This document shows, piece after piece, positions 11,878-22,833 of a stretch of DNA of 64,000 nucleotides. The position numbers were made by a program, and so were the translations under genes. Each line of letters starts with the position of its first letter. Position 1 is the first letter of the stretch. The notes beneath the pieces are model-generated. The model did not search any database. It had not been told where the DNA came from and saw only the letters and a program-made list of their open reading frames with translations. The DNA comes from Raffaelea ambrosiae. Taxonomy: Eukaryota; Ascomycota; Sordariomycetes; Ophiostomatales; Ophiostomataceae. The stretch lies in assembly GCA_002778195.1 (NCBI GenBank), contig PCDI01000012.1, positions 455,276 through 519,275 of the forward strand. Reading direction: 5' to 3'.

Positions 11878-12575
11878 TTGCACAGTGGAAAGGCACTCTC
11901 CAAAAAACTGCAAACCTCACCCCCCCAAAAGCAGTTACGCCATGCATTGAGAAAGAAAACGAGAACGAAGTGGGAAGCCATTGGGACTCGAAAACGACAG
12001 GAACGACTACAGGAAGACAATGGCCAAAAGGCCCAGCAATGGCCGCTCCCGTGATCCACTCGACTTTGGCTCACACCAGAAGAAAGAAAGAAAAGAAAAA
12101 CTAGAGAAAAGAAACAGCTCTCTGCTCTTATCCGGCACGAGAGCTACCCACAACTATCCAATGACTGATACCGCTCACTGATGGGCACTGATAGGGGGAG
12201 CTTGGCCGGCTTCCTATCTTATCTTTGCCAGCACCACCACCGATTTCATCGGCCAGCCCCGCCCCCAAGGCACCACGAATTACTTAAACTGCTTCTGGCT
12301 GAGAGAAAAGTCCCGGTTTGTCTTCGGCGTCGTCGAGGACAGCTGGGCAGGAGAAAACGATATATATCGTATATATATAATACTTTTTTTTTTTTCAAAT
12401 CCTCTCAATTTGGAGACATTCTTGAAGATCTTTCTGGACTGTTTCCTGGATCGACCTCGATCTAAAAAGAAAAAAAAAAGAAAAAGAAAAACACCGATCA
12501 GCTCAGCCCTTCTTCCCTTCCTCGGTTCCTCTCATCCTTCTATTTGCCTTGGCCATACTCCTCACCCTCTTCACA
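11878..12575. other. Intergenic region upstream of the dihydroorotate dehydrogenase gene
   Basis: About 0.7 kb. It contains an AT-rich TATATA stretch near 12360-12380 followed by a T run, and a C/T-rich leader just before 12576, as expected for the promoter and 5' UTR of the downstream gene. Confidence 0.5.
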
Positions 12576-13664
12576 ATGGCTCCTTCCTCCTCCTCCTCCT
12601 CTTCTTCACTCCCTCCGCCCCTCCAGATCAGCCCCCCGCTCGTCAACACGGCCAACCCGTCTGCCACCGACCTCGCCGACCTCACCGCCCTCTATGACTG
12701 CCCCTTTACCGGCGCCGTCACCACCCGCACGTCCTTGCTCAACGGCTTTCCCCACGACCCGGCCATCCACCAGTACGCCCTCTTTGATGTCGCCGCCCAC
12801 GACCCGGCCGCCTGTCCGCCCTTGGCGCCGTCGGCCAGTCTGAACTGCCTGGGGTACAGCCCGCTCCCGCTCGACACCTACCTCGGGTTCATTGCCGCGA
12901 TCGCCGCCCGCCCTGCGGTCGCCGCCCGGTCCGCGCCCAAGGGCTTCCTCGTGTCGGTGACGGGCTCCCCCGAGGACGTCGCCGGCTGCTACCGGCGCAT
13001 TGCCGCCGCGCAGGCCACGCTCCCGGTGCCGCCGCAGACCGTCCCGCTGGCCGTCGAGATCAACCTGAGCTGCCCCAACATCCCGAACAAGCCGCCGCCG
13101 GCCTACGACGGCCCCGCTCTGGAGGCCTACCTGCGGGCCGTGGAGGTGGCCATCGCCGAAACCAAGGGCGGGGTCCGCCTGCCGGTCGGTCTCAAGACGC
13201 CGCCGTACACGCACGCGGGCCAGTTTGCCACCCTGGTGGGCGCGCTCAAGAATGCCGCGGCCGCATCCCCGTCGGGCGTCTGCCCCATCAGCTTCCTGAC
13301 GGCGACCAACACGCTGGGCACGTGCCTGGTGATGACCAAGGGCAAGGAGGGCACGGCCGTGCCGTCGACGCCGTCGCCGGCGGCGGCGCTGCCCGGCCCG
13401 GGTGGCTTGGGCGGTCTCGCCGGTGCGCCCCTGCACCCGCTGGCGCTGGGCAATGTCGCCACGCTGCGGGCCATGCTGGACGCCGAGCCGGCGACACTGG
13501 GACATATCCAGATTGTCGGTGCCGGCGGCGTGGCAGACGCGGGCGGCTTTGAGCGGATGCGGAGCGTGGGCGCGTTCGCCGTCGGCGTGGGCACGGGCAT
13601 TCTGCTTCATGGGGTGGACGTGTTTGGCAAGATTGCGGCCGGTGCGGGTGCGGCCAAGCTGTGA
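12576..13664 (+). CDS. Dihydroorotate dehydrogenase, class 1A (cytosolic) type
   Basis: This FMN enzyme of pyrimidine synthesis oxidises dihydroorotate to orotate; class 1A members are soluble and use fumarate. The product is 362 aa and intronless. Motifs seen are NTANPSATDLADL near the N-terminus, the substrate/catalytic segment NLSCPNIPNKP with the class 1 catalytic cysteine at residue 166, GLKTPPY, TNTLG, and the FMN-phosphate region GAGGVADAGGFERM with VGVGTGI. There is no mitochondrial targeting segment or N-terminal membrane helix as in class 2 enzymes. The start at 12576 (cacaATGg) is preferred over an in-frame ATG 27 bp upstream. The gene is very GC-rich. Most filamentous fungi rely on class 2, so this may be a second, paralogous activity; its natural electron acceptor is not visible from sequence. 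Confidence 0.85.
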   Translation: MAPSSSSSSSSLPPPLQISPPLVNTANPSATDLADLTALYDCPFTGAVTTRTSLLNGFPHDPAIHQYALFDVAAHDPAACPPLAPSASLNCLGYSPLPLDTYLGFIAAIAARPAVAARSAPKGFLVSVTGSPEDVAGCYRRIAAAQATLPVPPQTVPLAVEINLSCPNIPNKPPPAYDGPALEAYLRAVEVAIAETKGGVRLPVGLKTPPYTHAGQFATLVGALKNAAAASPSGVCPISFLTATNTLGTCLVMTKGKEGTAVPSTPSPAAALPGPGGLGGLAGAPLHPLALGNVATLRAMLDAEPATLGHIQIVGAGGVADAGGFERMRSVGAFAVGVGTGILLHGVDVFGKIAAGAGAAKL

Positions 13665-14032
13665 GGGAGGGACGAGACGGGAGGAGAGGACAGAGCGACA
13701 ATACGCTTGGTCTTGCTGGATGATCGTTGGGTCTGCTGGGTGGCCGTTTTGTTTGGTACGATGACTATGAATGTTCCTTGTAAATTAGCCACTTTGATTC
13801 TGTGTAGGAAAATGCAAGCGTGTATGACTTGAGTCATATAACTGTCTATCATTTCAATGTGAATCTCCAAGTCTATGTGCAAAACAATCTATGTACAATG
13901 GGGAATGTATGTACTCGTGTATATGTACTCATGTATGGCCATATATATCGTCTTTTTCTGAGTGTGTCTTCGTGTGGGTTTTTTTTTTTTTTGGGCTCTC
14001 CTTTTCTCCCTTTCATTCTACATTCTGTCGTT
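13665..14032. other. Intergenic region between convergent 3' ends
   Basis: A short gap between the dihydroorotate dehydrogenase gene and the MFS gene. It is AT-rich with TGTA-rich stretches and a T run at about 13979-13992, and I see no gene. Confidence 0.55.
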
Positions 14033-16244
14033 CTACGCCTCCATGATCCCGTCGTGCTCGGCTATGGCCTCTCGAATTTCCTCTTCGTTGACAAATTCCT
14101 CTTCGTCGTCGTGGACGACGTCCGCGTTGACCACGCCATTCCCTTCGTGCGGAGCGTGTGGCCAGCTCTTCGGTTCTGTCCAGCCCGTGCCGGCCTGCAG
14201 CACCAGCACCAGCAGACTCACAATAGCCGCCACCCGATAGAGCGTTCCCAGCGTCGTCTCATAGCCAGTCACGGCTACGGCGCGTTGGGCGGCCGTCAGA
14301 ATGGGATGGCCCTGGCCGTCGTCGCCATAGACAAGGGCGGGACTGCCGATGAGGCGTGGGATCAGCGCGGCGTGCTCGTCGCTGAGATGGCCGCCGTCGA
14401 GAGCGCCCAGGCCGTCGGCAAGTTGGGCGGACAGGCGGCGAATAAAGAAGCCGCCACCGATGGAGGTGCCGAAACTGCCGGAAAAGCTGCGGAAGGTAGC
14501 GAGCAGGCTAGAGGCGACAAAATGGGTGGAGGGCCGCGTCAGGTGCAAGAGGTGGGCGAGGGTGTAGTTGAGGAAGGCGCCGGTGCAGAAGCCGTTGGCA
14601 AAGAGAACGAGAACATAGGCGCCCGGGTGGAAGGCATCGCCCGCCCGGCTGCACAGACCGACCAGCGCCAGCGAGGCAGCAAACAGCGCAATGGAGACCA
14701 CGCTGGGGAGCCAAAAGGCGCCAGCGCGGCGGATGTGCACCCAGCCGATGATGAGGCCGCCAATGCCAAAGCCGGCGTTGGTCGGGATCAGCACGGAGCC
14801 GGCCGTGGCTGCGCCGGTCCCGCGGACGGCCAGCATGAAGATGGGGCTGTAGTACAAAACGGCCCAGCGGGCAGACATGACGGCCAGCTGGGCCAGGCAG
14901 GAGAGCAGGACGCCGCGGGAGCGCAGCAGCTCAAGGGGCACAATGGGCTCGCCGCCTTCGGGGACGAGCCAGGTCTCGGCGATGACGAAGAGGATACACG
15001 TGCCGATGGAAATGTACATGGGCAGCGGCCGGATGGTGCCAGACAGGCCGTAGAGAAAGAGGACGATCGTGAGGGTCAGGAGAGTGGCACCGACATAGTC
15101 GATGCGAGCGACTTTCTGCCAGACGGACAGGTGGTCGTGGCTCTTGACGTCGGGATCGCGGTCAAAGTGCGGCATGGCGTAGAAGACGCCGAAGCCGGCG
15201 ATGACGGAGAGGGGGGTTTGGGCGAGGAAGATGGTGCGCTATGAAAGTTAGCAAACGAACCGAATGAGGCGAGCGAAGCGAGAGGGTGGGAGAGGCGGAA
15301 GGTGGGCTATGGATGAGACGAATAAAACGGGGGGGGGGGCATGGTGAGAAGTCATGACGATGAGTGAAGAGAAATCCCGTGATGAAACTGGGGATATGCA
15401 ATAGCGAGGATGAGAGCGAGACTGAAGGATACCAAACAAAGACTCGTGTAAAATCGGGAGAGGAGATGAGACGAAAAGGATAACAAGCAGTTTGTGCAAG
15501 CGAGCGCAGCGAGGAAGAACACAAAAGGACCCAACGTACCCATCCAAAGACGGGCAGCGCGGCACCATACACAATGGCGCCCGTGGACATGCCAATGGTG
15601 AAGCCCGCATTCACCAGGCCGACAAATGTGCCGCGCCGGCGGCCGTCGGCCAGCTGCAGCACCGTAATCAGAGAGAGCGTCATGACGCCCGAGCCGCCGA
15701 GGCCGCTGACCACACGGCCGAAGAGGAAGGCGGGCAGCGAGCGCGCGGCGGCCGTCAGGGCCGCGCCGAGGGCAAAGAGCAGGGCCGACAGCAAGCTCAG
15801 ATTGCGCGGCGGGAAAATGGTGGCCAGGCGGCCGACCAGGGGCGCAAACGACGCGGTGGCGATCAGGTAGGCCGAGGTGAACCACATGGCGGCGCCGTAG
15901 GCGTCGAGGTCGGCGGCGATGGTGGACTGGGCCATGGTCATGCCGGAGATGTTGGTGGCCTGCAGGAAAATCAAGGCCCAGAGGAAGAGCGCGAGCACGA
16001 CGGCGCCGCGCGGGCCGATGGACTGTCGGGGAGGCGCGTGGGACGGGGGGGAAGGAGAAGAAGAAGAAGAAGCAGAGATCGTAGTAGACCCATTGGTCCG
16101 TCCATTCGTTGTCGGCAGGAGAGGGTCCGTCTCGCGGGCACCACCCGGGTGAACTACCGGCGCGGCCGGGATGACGGTGGTGACGGCCAAGTCATTGCGG
16201 CTGTCAGGGCTGCCGGCTTGGCCTGCAGCCGAATCCCACGCCAT
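14033..16244 (-). CDS. MFS permease, DHA2/Vba-Fnx1-like (probably vacuolar)
   Basis: This is a 636-residue transporter of the drug:H+ antiporter-2 type; relatives include yeast Vba and S. pombe Fnx1 vacuolar basic amino acid permeases. Exons on the minus strand are 16244-15540 and 15238-14033, joined in phase 0 inside the conserved loop (VFGW then RTIFLAQTPL). About 14 hydrophobic segments are present, with the family signatures GRLATIFPPRN (loop 2-3), RVVSGLGGSGVMTLS and NAGFTIGMSTGAIVYG (motif C region). An acidic dileucine ETDPLL (residues 38-43) in the cytosolic N-tail is a typical AP-3/vacuole sorting signal. The tail ends in an acidic EEEEF/EEEIRE stretch. The 301-nt intron is longer than its neighbours. 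The substrate is inferred only; a multidrug exporter is the main alternative. Confidence 0.85.
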
Positions 16245-17640
16245 TGGGGACACGGGGGCAAGACGAGAGAAGCAGAAGAAAACAAAAGCAAAAAGAAAAA
16301 GAAAAAAAGAAAAAAAGAAAAAAAAAGGAGACAGGGGGGGCTCAAAGAGGTATGGAAAGGGGTAAGGGGGGGTCTAGGAGGACATGCATGCAAGGCTGCG
16401 AGGCTGAAGACAGGAAGGGGGAATGACGCAAAATGGATGTGAAATGAGGTTATCGCCAAAGGAGCAACAGAGTATGACTATGTATTTGTTGTGGATGCTA
16501 TTTTTTTCAAAAATAATAAAAAAAGGTAGGGCAGGGAAAGAGCGACGGGGGTGTTGTTGATAAGAGACTCGAGCGAGGGAAGGAGCTGGCCGACAGCTTA
16601 AAAAAGAGAGACTGACAAACTAGAGGGAAAAAAAGAGCCAAAGAGGAAGGAAGCATTCATACACTAGTTTATTAACTACGGTGTGCGCCAGCAAGCGACA
16701 AGCGGAGATAGCTAAAATGTGGCAGGGAAAATAGCTAAAACAAGGTGCGAGTCATAGGTACGCGAGACCTAAATCATCCATAAATCATAGTGCCACTGAC
16801 TGATAGCCACAGCTAAGCCTCTTCTTTTCCTCATGCTATCGTTCACGTCAGCGCATGCTCGGCAAAATGCGTCCCACCAAGAGACTGAGAAAAGGGCGCG
16901 CAATGGGCCAATCTACAGCAACAGGTGCAGAAAACAAAAGAAAAAAAAAGAAAAAAAACAGGAGACACGGTTGTTTCCCAAGCATGTGCGGTGAGAGTGT
17001 CGACACGGGAAGAGTGCCGTGGACGAGTGAGAGAGGGACGAAAGCTGACCCGGGCCGGGGAAGTGGCCCCTGCCCTGGAACACGCTGGCACGGGAAGCCC
17101 CCCCCCCATATTTTGATTGGTAAGCCCCGACAGCCGAGCCGCCCGCTCACCGAAACAACCACACAGAGAGAGACAGCACACCCAGAGCTACGGACCCGGG
17201 TGGTGTGGAAAGATTACCACCCAATTATCAGATACAGGCAGCGAGGTACACGGTAGTAGCTCTTACCTAAAAGCGAAGAGAGTTGGGGGGGTGGTTATCT
17301 CGGCAGCTGACAAGTAGACTGAGCCTTGACCTGGCTGGTGTTGCTCTATTGTGTTGTCCGATCTTGATGTCCAAGAGATACAGAGGATTCCTTTTCTTTC
17401 TTGTTTTCCAGGAATATCCGTAAACCCCAACCCGTTTTGGGTTGTGTTTCTCTCCTTTTTTTTTTGTGTCCCCCTTCTTTCTGGAGAAGCAGTGCTGGAA
17501 CAATGCTAGAAACGCTGATGAAGAGGAAAAGAAAAATGCCGAGAAAATAAAGAGACAATGAAAATCGCTGCACAGCTGGTATCTTGAGAGGTTTGAAAGA
17601 AAAAACCCAATCCCATATGTAAGTCCCTGATCCCCGTCTC
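16245..17640. other. Intergenic region with an A/G-rich tract
   Basis: About 1.4 kb upstream of the MFS gene and downstream of the rhodopsin-MFS fusion. A purine tract (about 16258-16390) lies immediately before the MFS start and is probably its 5' UTR and promoter. No gene is recognised. Confidence 0.55.
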
Positions 17641-20600
17641 TCAACCCGCTTTTGTTTCCTCCTCCTCCTCCACGCCGGGTATGGCGATCGCGGGTATACC
17701 CGCCTCCGCCCCCCTGGTCTCGACAGCCTTGCCCCCGAGTCCCCCTCCTCCTTCTCCTCCTCCTCCTTCTAGGCCTGCTCCTGCTCCGGCCACTTCCTCG
17801 CCCGTCGGCGCGTCCCCGGCCGCCGCCAGCAGATCAAACCCCGTCACCTGCGTCAGCAGCCGCGCATCCCGCACAAACGTCAGGTACAGCGGATACACCG
17901 CCGACACCGCCATCAGCACCACCACCACGATAAACGCAATCTGCACGTCTCCGCAACTGTCGCTGCTGCTGCTGCCGCGACTGCTCTGCATGATGCCGTA
18001 CATGACAAACGGCCAGAACAGCGGGCCCGACGCGCCGACCGTCAGCCAGGCGGCCGCCCGCTTGGTGCGCGCGCCCTGCCCGCGCAGGCCCATGGCAAAG
18101 ATGAGCGGCCAGATGGGGCCTTCAAAGAAGAAGAACAGGGCGACGGGGGCCATGATGAGGTTGCCGTCCCCGACCGCGCTCTGGGGGACGACGACGACCA
18201 GCAGCGCGCAGACCATGGCCAGCGTCGTGCACAGGGTCAGCATGGTGCGCGGGGACGGGATCCAGCGGCAGCGCGGGAACCGGACGGCGAGGTAGGCGAC
18301 ATAGCCGGCGCTGTAGCGCGACACGGCAAACGCGGTGCGCGCCACCTGCAGGTAGTTGGGGATGGAGATGTGGAGGCCGGCCGGCTGGTCGGCGTCGTCG
18401 TCGCTGCTCGTCGAGGCGTGGGCGACGAGCCTCATGGGGGAGGAGGAGGAAATGTCTTCTCCGCCTCCGAGGAGGGAAGAGCCTTGGATGTGGGTGAACG
18501 CATGCGCGACGAGATTCGCCGCGGCACCGTCACCGTCACCACCCCCCGGCAGCCAGACCATCATGACGGCGCGGTAGTAGATGCTCATGCTCTCCTGCGC
18601 GGCCACGTACACCCACTGGGCCAGCACCGCCAGCACCAGACACACGGTCCGCAGCTGCAGGCCGCCCACGGACCGCTTCGTGCCGTCGACGGCCAGCTGC
18701 CGCGCGGCGCGGTCGAGCTCGGCGTCGTGCACCTCGGGCAGCGGCATGTAGTAGAAGAAGAGCGCCAGCGCGACGCAGAAGAGCGTCACGGCCAGGTAGG
18801 TCCACTGGACGTCGAGCAGCGTCCACGAGTCGACGGTGCCACCACCACCGTCACCGTCGGTGGTCGGAACCACGCTGCTCATATTGACAAAGAAGACGCG
18901 CTGCGCCAGCAGGCCCGACAGCACGCTGCCCGTGGCCTGCACGCCCTGGGCCAGCAGCGTGCGCATCTCCGAGTACGCCATGGGCCCGCACAGGGCCAGG
19001 AACGGGTTGGCGGCCGTCTCGAGCACGCTGAGCCCGAAGCCGACGACGAAACTGCTGATCAGGAAGCCGGGAAAGGACGCCAGCACCGCGCTCGGCCAGA
19101 ACATGATCGTGCCCACGCCGAAGATGCACAGGCCCACCATGAACGTCGCCTTGAAGCCGCCCACGGCGTCCTCGTGGTTGTGGCGGTGGTGGCGGTGCCT
19201 CATCAGCGACGAGATGGTGCGCCGCGTGTCGGGAGGCTTGGCCGAAGACGGCGACCTTCGTCGGTGGTGCTCGTCGTGCCGGAGCACCCACTCGCCGACG
19301 AGCAGCGGGCCAAACAGGTAGCCGCCGCCAAAGTAGGCGCTGGTCAGGCCGAGCGTCTGGGCGGTGGACATGCCGGCCACGGCGGCCACGACGTTGTTGA
19401 GCGTGTTGAGCAGGCCGTAGGAGAAGCCCCACAGCAGAAACAGAATGGTGACCAGGGTGCAGTACTGGAACGACTCGGACGGGCTCGTGTACAGCATGCT
19501 CTTGGGCCGCTTCATGTTGACGAACCCAAAGTACACCGTGTTGTCCGTCCTGCCCGAGCGCACAATCGTCGAGCTGTTGTCCATGAGCATTTCCGCCAGC
19601 GTCAGCCCGCTCTGTGGGCCTTGCGCGCTGCTGCTGTTGATGTCGAAGCCGCTCAGCGGATTCGGGTCCGTCCTCGACAGGGCGGCCAGGGCATTGATGT
19701 CTACGGGACGGGCTTGCAATGGAGAGCGTAATGGTTGTTGTTGCTGGCCACCGGCGTTGTTTTTGGGTCCGCCAGCAGTTCGTGGTGGAGGCGACAAGAA
19801 GGTATGGCTGTTGTCGTTGTTGTCGTTGTTGTCGTTGTTGTCGTTGTTGTTGTTGTTGTTGTTGTTTTCCTCATCGTCTTCTGGGGAAGAGCCGGCTGTC
19901 AGGTCCAAGCCGGTGATGTTAAAGTTGTCCATGTTCACGTTCGGTCCCAGATCGACGTCGTCCTCCAAGTCGCTACCACCACCACCACCAACAGCAGTCC
20001 TGGCCGCCGGCTGGGGTGGTGTGAGGGTCGAGCCGGTGCCCAGCAGCGAACTGCTTCTCCGCGGGGGGGGCGACGTGCTCCACTGTGACTGTGACGACGG
20101 CCCGGCCGACGGCGGCAGCTGCAGCTGGGACGACCCGACGGCCGCCGCGCCTGCTGCCCCTGCCAGTCTCTGGCGGTCCCCGCGGCGCGACACGTCCGAG
20201 GTGTCCTGGTCCCGGGTGTCGGACGACGTGGTGAGCCCGCGCGTGCCGCTCCGGTCGAGGATCATGGCGGGCAGGATGCGGATGACGAGCGGTTTCAGGG
20301 TCGGGATGCAGGCGCAGGTGATGCCGACGTTGACCTCGACGGCGGACCACATGAGGGAGAAGGAGGCGTTCCAGGAGAAGTCGGCGCTGGCGCCAAAGAG
20401 GGCGCTCGTGTCGGACGAGGAGCCGGTGGCCACGGTGGTGATGGCCTGCTGCAGGTAGTAGATGCGGACGACGTCGACGACGGTGACAAAGATGCCGAGC
20501 ATGAAGGTGAAGACGAGGATGGTCTTCTGGCGCGACGGCAGACGCATGCCGGTCAGGACGGGCAGCGGCAGGGCCAGGATGGCCAGGTCGGTGACGATGT

Positions 20601-21284
20601 TGACGGGCGCGGAGCAGATGAACTCGGTCAGCAGCGGGATGCACCGGCCGACGGCCTCGTCAAAGGCGGCGTGGACGGGCCGGCATTGGAAGATGTTGAT
20701 GATGGTCAGGACGGTGCCGGCAATGTTGACGATGACCAGGACGCCCCAGGAGCAGAGGCGGAGGATCTTCTGGGTGTTCTTGGACAGGCGCAGGTAAAAG
20801 ACCAGGATGGATGTCTTGGTGGCCATGAGAGCTGGGTTCTGCGATTAGTCAGCATATAGAAGCTCTTAAACGAGGACAGCCGTGGAGCTATGACAGCGGA
20901 AAAAAAAAGAAAAAAAAAAGAAGAACAAAAACCACAAAATAGAAAATAGAAAATCCAGACAAAACCAAACCACACAACACCTACATAGAGAATGGAAAAG
21001 GCATATTCGCATCGCCGCAGACTCCCCTGCTCGGCCGGCGCAATGTTGGCATCGTGGCGACCCAGGCCGTTGCGGGTGCCGACGTCAATGGTCACGGCCT
21101 GGCCAAAGGCGAACAGCCAGGCAATCAGCATAAAATAGTCGTCCCAGCCCACGCGGCGGACGATGCCGAAGCGGCAGACGGCGCGCGCCACCACAAAGAC
21201 GGTGCTCAGGACCAGGGTGGCGGTGGTGACGGCCAAGACGGCCGGTCCTCGGTCTGAAAACCCGCCCGACGACGCCGCAGACAT
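17641..21284 (-). CDS. Fusion of fungal rhodopsin domain and FucP-like MFS transporter
   Basis: Exons on the minus strand are 21284-20985 and 20838-17641, joined in phase 0, giving 1165 aa. Residues 1 to about 295 form the 7-TM fungal rhodopsin-like domain (integral membrane family related to PTH11/SAT4 proteins): VGWDDYFML in the first loop, a FQCRP...FDEAVGRC Cys pair, and NIVTDLAILALPLPV. About 255 residues of linker follow, rich in Ser, Pro and Gly, with an Asn/Asp run near 425-443. From FVNMKRPKSML (about 540-550) starts a 12-TM MFS carrier resembling L-fucose/glucose-galactose permeases, with FLLWGFSYGLLNTLN, FVVGFGLSVLETAANPF and EGPIWPLIFAMG. One unbroken frame spans the junction, so the fusion is not a joining artefact of mine. 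The ATG at 21284 follows an in-frame TTG region and is the first ATG. The ligand and substrate are unknown; a sugar sensor-transporter is a guess. Confidence 0.85.
19809..19866. repeat. Coding GTTGTC/GTT microsatellite
   Basis: Hexamer and trimer repeats on the plus strand encode the Asn/Asp tract of the rhodopsin-MFS linker on the minus strand. Confidence 0.9.
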
Positions 21285-21742
21285 GACGTGGGAGCGGCGG
21301 CGGCGGCGGCAGCGGCAGCGGTGGTGGTACCAGCGTAGCAGCAAGCTTCCACATGCGCCTGGTGGAGAAGAAGGTAGTTGTATATCAAAGTGTGGTGTAA
21401 GAAAAGTGCTATAGAAAAAAGTCTAGGTTTTGCGGGGCCTTCTCTTTATTGGATTGCGGGCCACCAGGCCATTGCTCTCACCAGCTGCTGGCACATGAGC
21501 ATCCTGAGCTGGAGGAGGAGAGAGATTGATCCCGTTCAAAAGGGGAGAAGTCGATCGGTGGATTTCCCTTGTCTGGTGGTGGACTCTGAAGGATTCCTTT
21601 TCCTGGGTGGTGGTGGGTGTTTTGGCCGGAAAGCTTTACTAATAACCGGCAAAGATGTGTGGGCAGCAGGTGCGGGCGAGCGCGCAAAACGGGCGAGTTT
21701 GCCTTTGGTGCCTCGTTCTTGCCGAAGAAAGGGCCGTTTCGG

Positions 21743-21799
<57 letters not shown>
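21743..21799. repeat. GA microsatellite
   Basis: About 25 GA dinucleotides, directly followed by a few bases and then the run of Ns. Confidence 0.95.
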
Positions 21800-21801
<2 letters not shown>

Positions 21802-21807
21802 AGGAAA

Positions 21808-21819
21808 NNNNNNNNNNNN
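21808..21819. other. Assembly gap (12 N)
   Basis: Twelve ambiguous bases sit between the GA repeat and a poly-A run, a typical break at low-complexity sequence. No gene is affected. Confidence 0.98.
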
Positions 21820-22784
21820 AAAAAAAAAAAAAGCCGATGAGGGGAACCTTCCCCCTCGGAGGCGAAACGTTGTGAGCTAACCAAGCCTGAAAGGTTCGGA
21901 TTGTGAATATAGGGACTGCGGGCTTTTCGATTTCCTTGATTTCCGCTGAGTGTGTGTGTTCTCCTCTTTGGATGTTCTTCACACAAATTCGTTCGTTGGA
22001 GGCGGTCTATGGACGGACCGAGTGTCGTCTCGTGCTTCTCGTGAGAGCCAATGGCAAAGTTTGTGGGGGGGGGCCAAGGAAGGGTTTTTTTTTAGCCTGT
22101 TGAGTTGTCGTGTCTGCAGGTTGGGATGCTGTGTGCGTTTTGTGCGTTGTGTCGTCGAGAGGGACGTCAAGTCTGCGGGCGGGAGAATAAGTTGCGACAG
22201 GTCGACGGGTCTAGCGGGTGACCGTCTTTGCAAGCCGGATGGTGGTGGATGCCGGCAGAGAATAACCGGGCCCGGGCAGGCAAGGATGTGTCGACAAAGA
22301 AGGGGAGCCAAAGATGACAAAAGAGAAGAGAAACGGAAGAGAGGAGAAAGAGAAGAGGAGAGTAAAGAGAAGGAGAAGAGAAGATGACCCAAAGGTCAAA
22401 GAGAAAGAAAAAAAACGGGTCGTGAGAGCCAACAGCCAAAAGAAAGATCAGTTCCACGGGGGTCTTAGTATGGTATTAGTATGGTAGTATGCAACGTCTC
22501 CAACAGACTTTTTTACTGCTTCTGCTCTTTTATGTGCGTCAAGGCGGCCAAGACCTCCGGGGAAGGGAGACTGCAAATCTGTTGGCTCCCGTTGACACTG
22601 TACCGAGCGACAAGCAGAAGCAAAAGCAAAGGCAGAAAATAACAAGCCAACAGCCGAGGACGCGAAAGCAAGGGGAGGAGCACGCGGGTGGTTGCTGGCA
22701 CTCACAGACAACAATGAAAAAAAAAAGGATGCGAATGCGACTTTGTGACTGGATTGTGGTGACCCGGTCAGTGTGAATGTAGGC

Positions 22785-22833
22785 ATGCCAATTGCGTGCC
22801 AGTTGAGTGCCAATTGAGTGTCAATTGAGTGCC
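22785..22833. repeat. 11-bp tandem repeat, about 4.5 copies
   Basis: Units of the form GTGCCAATTGA (22785, 22796, 22807, 22818, partial 22829) differ by one or two bases each. Each of three units contains the palindrome CAATTG, and one has CAGTTG. Confidence 0.9.

Noticed and set aside
12606..13610. Minus-strand open frame opposite the dihydroorotate dehydrogenase
   Set aside because: Arg/Gly-rich shadow with no motif.
18370..19731. 453-codon plus-strand open frame within the rhodopsin-MFS gene
   Set aside because: His/Arg/Gln-rich composition and no domain; shadow of the minus-strand MFS region.
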